A stretch of DNA of 64,000 nt from Saccharomonospora xinjiangensis XJ-54. GTDB lineage: Bacteria; Actinomycetota; Actinomycetes; Mycobacteriales; Pseudonocardiaceae. Below are positions 19,051 through 27,974 of this stretch, one piece after another. A program made the translations under genes and the position numbers. Every line of letters begins with the position of its first letter. The first letter of the stretch is position 1. Location of the stretch: NCBI RefSeq assembly GCF_000258175.1, contig NZ_JH636049.1:520982-584981 (forward strand). Direction: 5' to 3'. A model generated the notes under the pieces. That model saw only the letters and a program-made list of their open reading frames with translations, did no database searches and was not told where the DNA came from.

Positions 19051-20562
19051 TCAGCGGTCGTCGCGCTCCAAAAACGGTGTCAGCAGCCCCGGCACGGCGT
19101 GCTCGGCGAAGGCGAGCCCTTCCGCCTCCGCCACGTCGTACACCGCGTACGCCTGCGAACCCGCTGCCGTGGTGGCGGTGACGGTCAGCAGTCCTCGCCT
19201 GCGCTGGAACACCGACTGGCGGATGGTCCATCCGATGACGCCGCTGCGTTGCAGCGCCACGGTTGCGCGCCGCACGGCACCGTGTCGGGCGAGAAGGTAT
19301 CCGCCCGTGATGCCGTGGCCGAGGCTGCGGTAGGCCGCGAACGCCAGCCCCACGGCCACCGGCAGCAGGACGATCGCACTGATCCACGCGATGTGCAGCA
19401 GCACCGGGGTCACGGCGAGCCCGAGCACGACGAGGGGGAGTTCCACGGCGACGGCGGCGGCCAATGCCCACCGGACGCGGCGGCCGAGGGCCGCCGTCGG
19501 ATGCGCCCGCAGCCGCACGGCCTCGGCGGGGGAGACCGGCTCGCGCAGAACCACCGCGACGATCCGGTGGATCTGATCGAGGGGAGCGGCAGGGTGAAGA
19601 GTGTTGTGGCTTGCGCTCTTGTCGTCCTGTCCCCGCGCCAGTCCGGTCGCCACAGCGTCGATCCTCGCCGCGCCGAGGAACCGGTTGCCGAGAGGTTCCA
19701 CTAGTTCGACGCCGCGCAGCCGCCGCTCCTCCACCGAGATCGAGCGCGTCGTGAGCAGCCCGCGCCGGACGCGGAGTGTGCCGCCGGGCTCGCGTTCCAG
19801 CCGGTACTGCCACCACATCTCGACGAACAGAGCCGTCGCCGCGACGACGCCGACGGCGAGACCGGCCGCGACCAGCAGCACGATGGCCCCGGCGAGCGGC
19901 AACCCGTCGAGCACGTCGAGTGCCCAGTTCACGACGTCGGACTGCAAACCGAACCACTCGGCGACCTGGAGCGCACCACCGAACGCCGCGGCGCCGAGTG
20001 TGGGTGTCAGGAACGACATCGGCGCGTACCGCATCCACGAGGCGTCCAGAGTGGACAGTACGCCGTCGCGTCCGGTGGTGTCCTCCCTCGCTCCCGCTCG
20101 GTCGAGCAACGTGGTACGGAGCCATTCAGCGTCACTCCTGCCGATCGGGTTCAGCGACAGTGCACCGGCCTCGCCGCTCGCCTGCTCCCCCGTGCCGATC
20201 TTCACGTGAGCCAGCCGGAACAGCCGCAGCAGCGGCGATGCGGTGATGTCCACCGTGCGGATGCGGTCACGTTCCAGCGATCGGCGTGACCGCACGACGA
20301 TGCCCTGACGCAGCTCGAACCGGTCGGGCAGCACCCGGTAGCCGGTCCGGCTCCAGCGAAGGCCGTCCACGGCGGCGCCCACACAGGCGGCGAGGATCGG
20401 GGCAGTCATCACGAGGGCGAGGACGGCCCACACGGGGAGCACCTCGCGCAGCGAGAATGAGGCAGGCACCACCACGACCACGGCGACTCCCGTGACCCGC
20501 AGCGCGGTGACGGCGATCGTGCGCCGGTCCAGTCGCTTCCACTCCGGCTCCTCCGCGCTCAT
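19051..20562 (-). CDS. Large PH-domain membrane protein (YdbT-like)
   Basis: About 503 residues. Paired transmembrane segments alternate with bacterial PH (DUF304) domains. The first PH domain contains RTGYRVLPDRFELRQGIVV near residue 65 and the second YRLEREPGGTLRVRRGLL near residue 230. A third is near the C-terminus after the GHGITGGYLLARHGAV segment. These correspond to the YdbS/YdbT pair of Firmicutes, membrane proteins of uncertain function with reported protection against antimicrobial stress. The ATG overlaps the stop of the small PH gene as ATGA, so the two are translationally coupled. Confidence 0.8.
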   Translation of the reverse strand: MSAEEPEWKRLDRRTIAVTALRVTGVAVVVVVPASFSLREVLPVWAVLALVMTAPILAACVGAAVDGLRWSRTGYRVLPDRFELRQGIVVRSRRSLERDRIRTVDITASPLLRLFRLAHVKIGTGEQASGEAGALSLNPIGRSDAEWLRTTLLDRAGAREDTTGRDGVLSTLDASWMRYAPMSFLTPTLGAAAFGGALQVAEWFGLQSDVVNWALDVLDGLPLAGAIVLLVAAGLAVGVVAATALFVEMWWQYRLEREPGGTLRVRRGLLTTRSISVEERRLRGVELVEPLGNRFLGAARIDAVATGLARGQDDKSASHNTLHPAAPLDQIHRIVAVVLREPVSPAEAVRLRAHPTAALGRRVRWALAAAVAVELPLVVLGLAVTPVLLHIAWISAIVLLPVAVGLAFAAYRSLGHGITGGYLLARHGAVRRATVALQRSGVIGWTIRQSVFQRRRGLLTVTATTAAGSQAYAVYDVAEAEGLAFAEHAVPGLLTPFLERDDR

Positions 20563-21065
20563 GTGGCGTCCCCCGGAGTGGCCTGCGTGGTGCGGGTCAG
20601 CTGCTCGACGAGGTCGGCGGCCAGAGCGTGGTCCAGCCCGGGTATTTCGACGGCTCCCTTGGCCGACGCCGTGGTGACCGTGACCGTGGCGAGCCCGAAC
20701 AGCCGCTCCAGCGGACCGCGCCGCGTATCGACCGTCTGGATACGCGACATGGGCGCCACACGCCATTCCTGCCAGAAATGCCCTGTGCGTGTGTAGACGG
20801 CGTCGGCGGTGACTTCCCAGCGATGGACGTGATACCACCAGATCGGCAGCAGCACGGCCGCGGGAACGCCTGCGATCGCCACGACCGCGAGCGACAGCAG
20901 CAACCAGGGTCGGGCAGGCGCGATCAGCCACGCGAGCACGCCGAGCGCGAGTAAGACCGGCGTCAGCGTCAGCGCCCACTGGGTCCACCACCACGCCCTG
21001 GCCCGCCGGTCGATGCTTCGCTTCGGCGGCCGCAGCCGCAGCGCTCCGGAATCCCCTGCCGTCAT
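20559..21065 (-). CDS. Small PH-domain membrane protein (YdbS-like)
   Basis: A 168-residue protein with two adjacent transmembrane helices (about residues 28-75) followed by one bacterial PH domain. That domain includes the DUF304 signature WRVAPMSRIQTVDTRRGPLER. It is the first gene of a two-gene unit with the large PH protein, joined by a four-base ATGA overlap, and probably forms a complex with it. A GGAGG sequence precedes the ATG. Confidence 0.82.
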   Translation of the reverse strand: MTAGDSGALRLRPPKRSIDRRARAWWWTQWALTLTPVLLALGVLAWLIAPARPWLLLSLAVVAIAGVPAAVLLPIWWYHVHRWEVTADAVYTRTGHFWQEWRVAPMSRIQTVDTRRGPLERLFGLATVTVTTASAKGAVEIPGLDHALAADLVEQLTRTTQATPGDAT

Positions 21066-21185
21066 CGGTCCTCCAGCCCCGGGGGACGCCCGATCGGCCC
21101 GCGCGATCGCTCTCCCCCTGTGAAGCGATCGGACCGGCTCGCGCCCGCTTCACACCTCCCGCGTGTCTGCTCGCACGGAGAGGAC

Positions 21186-22127
21186 CTAGGAAACAGGGCC
21201 AAGCAGCCGGGCCAGTGTAGAAAGGGCGATGTTGCGCCCGGACACCACGGCGACCACTCTGCCCTCGCCCGCGTCGATCCGGCCGGCGAGCACGGCCGCG
21301 AACGCGGCGGCTCCCGCGCCTTCGGCCACGATGCCGTGTTCACGCACCAGGTGCCGCACGGCCTGGGCGATCTCATCCTCGCTCACCGTGACGAGGCGAT
21401 CGACGTACTTGGCGACGAGGCCGATCGTCACGGCACCATCCTCCAGGTTGGCCGCGATGCCGTCGGCCACGGTGGTCCGCACCTCGACGGGCATCCTGCG
21501 TCCCGCCCGAACGGACGCCGCCATGGCCGGAGCCGCTTCGGCCTCCACACCGATCACGCGCACGTCGCCGCGGGTCGCCGCCCACAGGCCCAGCCCCGAC
21601 GCGAGCCCTCCCCCTCCGACCGCGCACACGACGGTCAGCGGACCGGGGCACTGCTCATCGAGTTCCCTCCCGAGCGTGCCCTGCCCCGCGATGACGTCGG
21701 GGTCGTTGTACGGGGAGACGAACCGGGCTCCGCGCTCGGCGAGGGACAGCGCGTGTGCCTCGGCCTCGGCGTAGGTCTCGCCGTGCTGGAGCAGGGTGAT
21801 GTCGTACTGACGCAGGGCGGCGACCTTCGCCTCGGACGCCGTGGCAGGCACCACGACGGTCGCCCTGCGGCCGAGCCGGGTCGCGGCGAAGGCGATGCCG
21901 AGCGCGTGGTTACCCGCCGACGCCGCGACCACCTCGTCGCCTTGGCCGATCGAGGCGAGCGCGGCCAGCGCTCCCCTGACCTTGAAGGAACCGGTCGGCT
22001 GCCACGTCTCCAGTTTCAGCACACACTCCGCGTCCCTCACCGGCGTCGGCGGCAACACCGGCCGCACGACGTCCACGGCTCGCTCGACGTCCGCTTCGGT
22101 CGGAATCCGTACAAGGCGATGAGTCAT
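21186..22127 (-). CDS. Threonine/serine dehydratase family PLP enzyme
   Basis: A 313-residue fold-type II PLP enzyme. The Schiff-base lysine is K49 in PTGSFKVRGAL, and the glycine-rich phosphate-binding loop CAVGGGGLASGLG follows near residue 170. No C-terminal regulatory ACT domain is present, so it is of the catabolic or broad-specificity type (threonine/serine dehydratase or serine racemase) rather than the feedback-regulated IlvA. It is divergent from a LysR gene, which likely controls it. A CAGGCT hexamer lies six bases before the ATG. Confidence 0.85.
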   Translation of the reverse strand: MTHRLVRIPTEADVERAVDVVRPVLPPTPVRDAECVLKLETWQPTGSFKVRGALAALASIGQGDEVVAASAGNHALGIAFAATRLGRRATVVVPATASEAKVAALRQYDITLLQHGETYAEAEAHALSLAERGARFVSPYNDPDVIAGQGTLGRELDEQCPGPLTVVCAVGGGGLASGLGLWAATRGDVRVIGVEAEAAPAMAASVRAGRRMPVEVRTTVADGIAANLEDGAVTIGLVAKYVDRLVTVSEDEIAQAVRHLVREHGIVAEGAGAAAFAAVLAGRIDAGEGRVVAVVSGRNIALSTLARLLGPVS

Positions 22128-22329
22128 ACCGACAGCCTGGCCCCTCCTCGACAGGGCAGACAAGCGAGTGCTTCTTCGCCTGAGCCTAAGCTTTTCCAGC
22201 GCAGCAGCGCGGCGTTCGATCAAGGGAGCGGCGGCCGGGCTGCCTCGCCGCACGGGACAGCGCGGTTCTCCCGCGCGGCGAAGCGCGAAGGCAGTGCGTC
22301 TCGAGCCGAACAGATCGGGCCAGGGGTTC

Positions 22330-22335
22330 TAAGCT
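22330..22335 (+). promoter_or_regulatory. -10 element for a leaderless lysR mRNA
   Basis: TAAGCT, six bases, then the GTG at 22342. It lies in the 214-bp divergent region with the dehydratase gene. Confidence 0.5.
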
Positions 22336-22341
22336 CGGGTC

Positions 22342-23271
22342 GTGCTCGATCTCCGGCGACTCGGGTTCCTGCGGGACGTCGCCCGCACCGGCTCCATCGC
22401 AGGAGCCGCGCAGCTGGCCGGCCGTACGGCCGCGGCCGTGTCACAGCAGCTCGCGGCTCTGGAACGTGACCTCGGCGTCGCGCTGCTGGAACGCGGCCCG
22501 CGCAGCGTCAGGCTCACGGACGCCGGGAGGGTGCTCGCCGAGCACGCCGATCGCATGCTGACTGAGGCCGACAGCGCCGAGCAGGCCGTGCGGCGGGTGG
22601 CTGGCCTGCGTGGCGGGCGGGTCCGGGTGGCCGCGTTCGGCACGGCGGCGAGGTTCACCGTGCCCGCGCTGGCGGCGTTCCGGCGGGCCGCTCCGGGGGT
22701 GGAGTTGTCCTTCGTGGAACTGGAACCGGAGGAGTCGGTGCACGCCGTCCGCTCGGGTGAGGTGGACGTCGCGGTCACCCACCAGTACGCCCAGCTACCG
22801 CCTCCCGACCTGCGGGGGCTGAGGCAGACCCCGCTGCGGGAGGACCGGCTGCTGCTCGCGCTGCCGCCGAGCCGCTCACCCGCCGACGACGGTCCTGTCG
22901 CACTGTCCGACCACGCACGGGCGAGCTGGATCTCACCCCGCCCGAGTGCCGGGTTCCAGGCCGTGGTCGAGCTGGCCTGCAGGGCGGCGGGGTTCGAGCC
23001 CGACGTCGGGTTTCGCACCGACAGCTACGAGGTGATGCTCGAACTGGTGGCGGCTGACTTCGGGATCGCGCTCGTGCCGGAGCTGGCCGCCACGCCGCGA
23101 GCCGGGGTGACCTACCGCGATATCAGTGCTCCTGAGGGCTTGAGCAGACAGGTGCACGCCACCACGAGGCACGCCGATCCCTCGCCCTCGGTGGCCCGCG
23201 TCGTGGAGCTACTCGTGGAGCGGGTCAGTTCCCTGGACGGGTCAGGCCGTCCTCGGCGCCACCCCGGCTGA
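22342..23271 (+). CDS. LysR family transcriptional regulator
   Basis: A 309-residue LysR-type regulator. The N-terminal winged helix (FLRDVARTGSIAGAAQLAGRTAAAVSQQ is its recognisable stretch, given here as positions 9-36) is followed by a dimerisation helix. A two-lobe substrate-binding domain starts near residue 88 (RVRVAAFGTAARFTVPALA). It is divergent from the dehydratase gene, the usual geometry for a LysR regulator and its target. No clear T-N11-A box was found by eye. Its 3' end overlaps the convergent CapA gene by 47 bases. Confidence 0.87.
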   Translation: MLDLRRLGFLRDVARTGSIAGAAQLAGRTAAAVSQQLAALERDLGVALLERGPRSVRLTDAGRVLAEHADRMLTEADSAEQAVRRVAGLRGGRVRVAAFGTAARFTVPALAAFRRAAPGVELSFVELEPEESVHAVRSGEVDVAVTHQYAQLPPPDLRGLRQTPLREDRLLLALPPSRSPADDGPVALSDHARASWISPRPSAGFQAVVELACRAAGFEPDVGFRTDSYEVMLELVAADFGIALVPELAATPRAGVTYRDISAPEGLSRQVHATTRHADPSPSVARVVELLVERVSSLDGSGRPRRHPG

Positions 23272-24388
23272 GCACGATCTCGTCGGTGCGTTCCAGCGCC
23301 TGCCGCCTGCGTTCCGTCGGCTCGGCCGTGGTCAGGTCCACGAGCCGGATCGGCGGCCCCAGCTCCACGAGTGTGGGCACGTACTCGGCCTTCCCGACCG
23401 ACCAGCCGCCGTCCTCGCGGACGAACGTGAAGCGGGCCGCGATACCCTCCTCCGACACGCCCTTGGGCTCGGCGTGCCGGGCTATCGAGTTGCCGAGCCC
23501 CCAGGCCACCCACGTGTCGCCCACCTTCTCGATCGGCTGCACGACGTGGGCGTGGTGGCCGATGACGAGGTCGATGGCCTCCTCGGTGGCGAGGCGTTCG
23601 GCGAGCGCCTGCTGATCCGCCGTCGGCTCGTGGACGTATTCCTGTCCCCAATGGACACTCACGATGACGACCTCGGCGCCCGCTTCCTTCGCCGCTTCGG
23701 CCTCGGCGACGAGCGCGTCCGCGTCCAGCGGGTTCGACAACCACGGCTTGTCCGAGGGGAGTTCGAACCCGTTGAAGCCGAACGTGTAGGAGACGTGGCC
23801 GACGGCGACCCCGCCGACGTCGTACACCAGCGGTGTGGCCGCCTCTTCCTGGTCGCGCGCCGACCCGGTGTGCTCGATTCCTGCCTCGTCGAGCGCGTCC
23901 AACGTGCTGACCACGCCTTCGGCACCGTGGTCGAGGGTGTGGTTGGAGGCCGTCGAGCAGCCGTCGTAGCCGACCTCCGCGAGGTCGCCCGCGAGTTCGG
24001 GCGGCGCGATGAACTGCGGGTAGCCCGCATAGGTCCCGCCGTCCCGCGCCAATGGCACCTCCAGGTGGCACAGCGCGAGGTCGGCCTCCGACACCAGGGG
24101 TTTCACCCCCGCGAGCAGCGGGCCGTAGTCGAACTCGTCGGGGCCGCCGTTGCCGGCAGCCTCGGCGTCGGAGGCGGCCTGGTCGGTGAGTTCGGGGTGG
24201 ATGAGGACGTCACCGGTGGCGACCACGCTGAACGACTGCGGTGCGGCAGGAGTGGCAGCCGTGGGTTCGGCGCTCCCCGTGTGGGCCTGGGCCTCGCCTG
24301 ACCCAGGTTCGGGCGAGGGGGAACACGCGGCGACGAGTGCGGCGGTACCGAGTACCCCCAGCACCGTGGCCCCGGCGCGACGAGACAT
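23225..24388 (-). CDS. CapA family lipoprotein (PGA_cap metallophosphatase fold)
   Basis: A 387-residue protein with a lipobox ending at Cys22 (LVAAC), predicting an extracytoplasmic lipoprotein. The CapA/PGA_cap domain shows FSVVATGDVLIHPEL near residue 55, CSTASNHTLDHGAEG near 142 and VIGHHAHVVQPIEKVG near 280. These asparagine and histidine motifs bind the metals of calcineurin-like phosphoesterases. CapA proteins are linked to poly-gamma-glutamate capsule synthesis in Bacillus, but many actinobacterial ones have no cap operon and an unknown role, as here. It follows the sortase gene on the same strand. Confidence 0.86.
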   Translation of the reverse strand: MSRRAGATVLGVLGTAALVAACSPSPEPGSGEAQAHTGSAEPTAATPAAPQSFSVVATGDVLIHPELTDQAASDAEAAGNGGPDEFDYGPLLAGVKPLVSEADLALCHLEVPLARDGGTYAGYPQFIAPPELAGDLAEVGYDGCSTASNHTLDHGAEGVVSTLDALDEAGIEHTGSARDQEEAATPLVYDVGGVAVGHVSYTFGFNGFELPSDKPWLSNPLDADALVAEAEAAKEAGAEVVIVSVHWGQEYVHEPTADQQALAERLATEEAIDLVIGHHAHVVQPIEKVGDTWVAWGLGNSIARHAEPKGVSEEGIAARFTFVREDGGWSVGKAEYVPTLVELGPPIRLVDLTTAEPTERRRQALERTDEIVLSRGGAEDGLTRPGN

Positions 24389-24472
24389 GGATGGGCCCTT
24401 CGGCGAGACGGCAGGTCGGGCTCATCCTGCCCGCTCACTCAGCGTCACGCCGGACCACCCGGCTGTAGGCGC

Positions 24473-25093
24473 TCAGCCAGGCGTGCGATCGAGTGGCACC
24501 GCCGTGACCGCGATGTTGTCCTCGTAGGAGCCGCTGTCGCGATCGAACACCCCGCCGCAGGTCAGCAGGACGAGCCGAGCGGCGCCGCCGGTGTCGAAGA
24601 GCCGGTCGAGCGGCACCTCCGATTTGGCCCACTGTTCCCGCGCGACGACGGTGAAACGAAGGTCCTGCCCGGATTCGGTCCTGAGCCGTACCACGTCACC
24701 GAGTTCGACCTCCGCGATGCGAGCGAAGGCTCCCGGCCCTTGCTCGACGTCGTTGACGTGCCCGACAAGCACCGACGACCCGGACGTCTGGCCCGGCACA
24801 GGGCCTGCCCGGTACCACCCTGCCGTGGCGACGTCCACGGGTACGTCGAGCTGACCCCCTTCGGCGACGCCGACGCCGACGACCGGGGCTCGCAGGCCGA
24901 CCGAGGGCACGGACACCTCGGCCGGAGGTGCGGGCGCGGGCTCGGACGCCGCGGGAGCGGGTGCGGCGGCCAGGGCATCAGCGGCGCGACCGCCCGAGCT
25001 GCCGACCTCCGGCCCTGCCGCGTCCGGTCGCGCCCACCACCACAGCAGCGGAACCGTCACGAGCGCCACGACCACGAGCGCCCACCGGCGCAC
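24473..25093 (-). CDS. Class F sortase
   Basis: A 206-residue transpeptidase with an N-terminal membrane anchor (residues 3-20) and an Ala/Pro-rich spacer. The sortase domain has catalytic His112 in VLVGHVND and Cys179 in LLTCGG. The arginine partner is probably R185 in FDRDSG. Sortases of this class attach surface proteins to cell-wall peptidoglycan. It is preceded by the DUF4397 gene on the same strand, but that protein has no visible LPXTG motif. The start is a GTG without a clear ribosome-binding site. Confidence 0.85.
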   Translation of the reverse strand: MRRWALVVVALVTVPLLWWWARPDAAGPEVGSSGGRAADALAAAPAPAASEPAPAPPAEVSVPSVGLRAPVVGVGVAEGGQLDVPVDVATAGWYRAGPVPGQTSGSSVLVGHVNDVEQGPGAFARIAEVELGDVVRLRTESGQDLRFTVVAREQWAKSEVPLDRLFDTGGAARLVLLTCGGVFDRDSGSYEDNIAVTAVPLDRTPG

Positions 25094-25100
25094 GGTGTGC

Positions 25101-25127
25101 CCGGGGCGGGCCGTTCACCCGCCCCGG
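25101..25127 (-). terminator. Hairpin between DUF4397 and sortase genes
   Basis: A 10-bp GC-rich stem (25101-25110 with 25118-25127) with a 7-base loop lies between the DUF4397 stop and the sortase start, with no T-run. It could lower sortase expression relative to the surface protein or occlude the sortase start. Confidence 0.5.
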
Positions 25128-25141
25128 CACCGCGCCGCGGC

Positions 25142-25966
25142 TCACGACCCGGTCACACCCCGGTCCGCCGACCTGCGCCGGAGCACCAGACCGGCGCCGA
25201 CGAGAACGAAGGTCAACGCCGAACTGCCGACGACCCAGAGCACCGTGGAACCGGGGGGCTCCCCGCTACCCGCGGGCACACCGGACGGCGCCCCGCCGAG
25301 TCCGGTGATGGTGAACGGCACCAGGGCCAGCGTGCCGTCCTGCGCGGAACCGACGGCGTGAACGAACGTCGCCGAGCCATCCTCCAGGGTCAACGACGCG
25401 GGACCGATCACGACATCACTGGTCCCCGCGAGAACGACATCCGCCTCGACGGTGCCTGCGGCCGTCACCAGCGCCTGCTCGTTCGGGTTGGTCAGCCCGG
25501 TGACCACAGGGGTTCCCGCCGCGCGAACGTCAACGGCGGGTGCCGCCGCGTCGTGCCGGACAACGAGCCTGGCCTGCCCAGCCGGAACCTCGCTCACGTC
25601 GTTCGCGTACGGCGTGAGGGTGGGGTTGCCTCCTTCGTCGAGATGCGCGACCAGCGAGACGTTGCCGTTCGCGGGGACGTCGGCCGTCGCCTCGATCACC
25701 GGCTGCCCGCTGTTGTCGGGGGCGTCCGCCGGGAAGATCGCGACCTCGTGGGGTCCGGCGGGAACGTCCAGCGGGCCCTGCACCGTCAGGGGTTCGAAGT
25801 CGTCGAGGGTGCGTTGACCATCGACGTAGACGTCCACCGGGGTGTCGGGTACGCCGTGCACCACGTAGACCATGCCGGTCCCCTGTGCTGCCGCGACGCC
25901 GCCGCCCGCCACCGCGGCTGCCAGTGTGGCAGCCGCACCGAGGACACCGAGTACTCGACTGCGCAT
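25142..25966 (-). CDS. DUF4397 domain surface protein
   Basis: A 274-residue secreted, probably membrane-tethered protein. It has a signal peptide (residues 1-27, ending AAAQG). Two Ig-like DUF4397 repeats follow: VYVVHGVPDTPVDVYVDG near 33 and ARLVVRHDAAAPAVDVRA near 133. After a Pro/Gly-rich stalk comes a C-terminal helix (VLWVVGSSALTFVLVGAGLV) and a positive tail. The tail resembles a sortase signal but lacks LPXTG. It lies between a sigma factor gene and a class F sortase gene, an arrangement I recall from other actinobacteria. The function is probably cell-surface structure. Confidence 0.83.
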   Translation of the reverse strand: MRSRVLGVLGAAATLAAAVAGGGVAAAQGTGMVYVVHGVPDTPVDVYVDGQRTLDDFEPLTVQGPLDVPAGPHEVAIFPADAPDNSGQPVIEATADVPANGNVSLVAHLDEGGNPTLTPYANDVSEVPAGQARLVVRHDAAAPAVDVRAAGTPVVTGLTNPNEQALVTAAGTVEADVVLAGTSDVVIGPASLTLEDGSATFVHAVGSAQDGTLALVPFTITGLGGAPSGVPAGSGEPPGSTVLWVVGSSALTFVLVGAGLVLRRRSADRGVTGS

Positions 25967-26119
25967 GACGTTTCTCCCTCTCGCTCGTCAGTCACGGGAC
26001 GGCGGAACGGCACCACCCGCCCCGATAGGGCCTGCGCGGGTTTCTCCGCCACCGCCGTCTGCATCCCTGTACCGGGGAGACCGGCCGATCGGATGCGCTC
26101 TCTCGCCACTCGGCCCTCC

Positions 26120-26695
26120 TCAGTCAGAACCGGCCAGGCAGGCGCGACGCCCCCGCAGTCTGTGCAGGGCGCGGCGCAGCTGGCTCTTCACCGTGCCGAT
26201 CGGCAGCCCGGTGTCCTCGGCGATCTCGCTGTGCGTCAGGTTCGCGAAGAACGCCAGTTCCACCACGAGCCGCTGGTGCTCGGCCAGCCGGTCCAGCTCC
26301 GAGGTGACCAGCAGCCGGTTGACGACGTCCTCTTCCACTTCCCCGCCGCCCCGGCCCGCCTCGTCGAATCCGGCGACGGAGGCCACGGCTTCCCGTAGCG
26401 CTCGCTCCCGTGTCCGCGCCGTCCGGAAATCGGCGATCACGTTCCTGGTGATGGCCAGCAACCAGCTCCGGATCTCTCCCTTGACCGGATCGAACGATTC
26501 CCGGCTGCGCCATGCGCGCACGAACACCCGCTGCGCGACGTCCTCGGCGTCGGCCCAGTGGGAGACCTCGGCGAGCGCGACCGCGAACACGAGGCCGTGA
26601 TACCGCGCGTAGAGGTGGTCCCAGAGAGAATCCTGCGCACTCTCCGGTGCCTCACGGTGTGACAGCGCACTGTCCTCGCCGGACGGAGTACTCAC
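26120..26695 (-). CDS. ECF-type RNA polymerase sigma factor
   Basis: About 191 residues with sigma region 2 (YHGLVFAVALAEVSHWADAEDV near residue 33, then VFVRAWRSRESF) and region 4 (LVVELAFFANLTHSEIAEDT, then PIGTVKSQLRRALHRLR). There is no region 1 or 3, as in ECF factors. It lies upstream of the DUF4397, sortase and CapA genes on the same strand and may drive that surface locus. No anti-sigma gene is adjacent. The GTG at 26693-26695 (STPSGEDS) is the most likely start; the longer open frame overlaps the upstream gene. Confidence 0.87.
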   Translation of the reverse strand: MSTPSGEDSALSHREAPESAQDSLWDHLYARYHGLVFAVALAEVSHWADAEDVAQRVFVRAWRSRESFDPVKGEIRSWLLAITRNVIADFRTARTRERALREAVASVAGFDEAGRGGGEVEEDVVNRLLVTSELDRLAEHQRLVVELAFFANLTHSEIAEDTGLPIGTVKSQLRRALHRLRGRRACLAGSD

Positions 26696-26751
26696 TTCGA
26701 GAGCGATACCCCTAGGAGGGCGAGTGAACCGGGCAATCGGGACCGGACGGC

Positions 26752-27870
26752 TCAGGACTCCATGAGCGAGCGCCACCAGTGTTCCGGCGACCGGGCGGCG
26801 GAGCCTGCCTTGACCGCCAGCCGTTCCCCGGGGCGCGGCACCGCGACGCGGACGTCGTGTTCCCCCGCCGCGCTCAGCAACCGCTCCACCGGTTCGGCCC
26901 AGGCATGCGGGGCGAGGGTGAAGGTGCCCCAGTGGACGGGCACGAGCAACTCGCCCCTGACGTCACGGTGGGTGGCGACACCCTCCTCCGGCGTCATGTG
27001 GATGTCGGGCCAACTCGGCGCGTACGCGCCCACCTGCACAAGTGTCAGATCGAACGGCCCGTGGTCGCGGCCGATATCGGCGAAGGCGTCGCAGTACCCG
27101 GTGTCGCCGCTGTAGAACACCCGCCCCTGCGGGGAGGTCAGCACCCACGAGGCCCAGAGCGTGGGATTGCGGGTGAAGCCGCGTCCCGAGAAGTGCTGCG
27201 CCGGGGTCGCGGTGATCGTCAGGGCCCCGAAGTTCGCCCGCCGGTGCCAGTCGAGTTCGACGATGCGCTCGTCGGGCACGTCCCACGCCCTCAGATGGGC
27301 ACCGACGCCGAGCGGGACCACGAACGGCGCCGCTTGCAGGCGGGTCAGCTCCCGGACGGTGTTCAGGTCGAGGTGGTCGTAGTGGTCGTGCGAGATCACG
27401 ATCGCGTCGAGGCGGGGCAGATCCGCCAGCCGGTGGGGTACGGGGTGCAGGCGCCGGGGCCCCGCGAACCGCGCCGGTGACACGCGGTCGCTCCACACGG
27501 GATCGAGCAGCACCCGCGTCTCGCCCAATTCGACGAGCGACGAGGCGTGCCCGTACCACGTGACGTGCAGCTCCTCCTCTCGGTCAGGCGGGCCGGGGGA
27601 CGGCCCCACGAGCGGCACCGCGCCCGCTGGTCTCCTCGCCTCTGGGGAGAACAGCATCGACCGCACCGCGTCGCCCGTGCTGCCGCGTGGGAGCCATCGC
27701 GCGGGACGCGCGTTGTGGAACGTGCCGTCGCGGTACTGCGGGGACGATCGCAGCACCTCAGGGTCGGGACGCCCACCGAGCGCCGTGAGCACTCCCGACG
27801 TCGCCACGGCGGCTCCCGCCGTGGCGGCCAGCCCGAGGCTCGCCGCCAGTAATCCTGTGGTCGCGCGCAT
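26752..27870 (-). CDS. Metallo-beta-lactamase-fold hydrolase (NAPE-PLD-like)
   Basis: A 372-residue enzyme with an N-terminal hydrophobic segment (residues 5-26, signal anchor or signal peptide). The MBL metal motif VISHDHYDHLDL lies near residues 158-169. FYSGDTGYCDAF supplies the bridging aspartate, and VHWGTF is near residue 325. The long form with GRGFTRNPTLWASWV resembles NAPE-PLD/UlaG-like hydrolases that cut phospholipid or phosphodiester substrates. The physiological substrate is unknown. The ATG at 27868-27870 is used (MRATTGLLAAS), with GGGGAG upstream. Confidence 0.82.
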   Translation of the reverse strand: MRATTGLLAASLGLAATAGAAVATSGVLTALGGRPDPEVLRSSPQYRDGTFHNARPARWLPRGSTGDAVRSMLFSPEARRPAGAVPLVGPSPGPPDREEELHVTWYGHASSLVELGETRVLLDPVWSDRVSPARFAGPRRLHPVPHRLADLPRLDAIVISHDHYDHLDLNTVRELTRLQAAPFVVPLGVGAHLRAWDVPDERIVELDWHRRANFGALTITATPAQHFSGRGFTRNPTLWASWVLTSPQGRVFYSGDTGYCDAFADIGRDHGPFDLTLVQVGAYAPSWPDIHMTPEEGVATHRDVRGELLVPVHWGTFTLAPHAWAEPVERLLSAAGEHDVRVAVPRPGERLAVKAGSAARSPEHWWRSLMES

Positions 27871-27929
27871 GTGACCACGCTCCCCACCCCGCTCGACACC
27901 CTGCCGCAATCACCCTACTCCGCACCGTG

Positions 27930-27964
27930 CTGACCGTGCGGTCAGCCATTTGACCGATCGGTTA
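27930..27964. promoter_or_regulatory. Two TetR-type palindromic operators
   Basis: Dyad 1 is CTGACCG-TG-CGGTCAG at 27930-27945, with perfect 7-bp arms. Dyad 2 is TGACCGATCGGTTA at 27951-27964, with one mismatched pair. They share the half-site TGACCG, lie on about the same helix face, and sit directly on the promoter of the FAD oxidoreductase gene. A TetR gene lies convergently just downstream of that enzyme and is the obvious candidate to bind them. The palindromes are seen directly; the pairing is inference. Confidence 0.65.
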
Positions 27965-27968
27965 GTCT
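27963..27968 (+). promoter_or_regulatory. -10 element for a leaderless FAD-oxidoreductase mRNA
   Basis: TAGTCT, six bases, then ATG at 27975. It overlaps the end of the second palindrome, so a bound repressor would block RNA polymerase. Confidence 0.5.
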
Positions 27969-27974
27969 CCCGGC

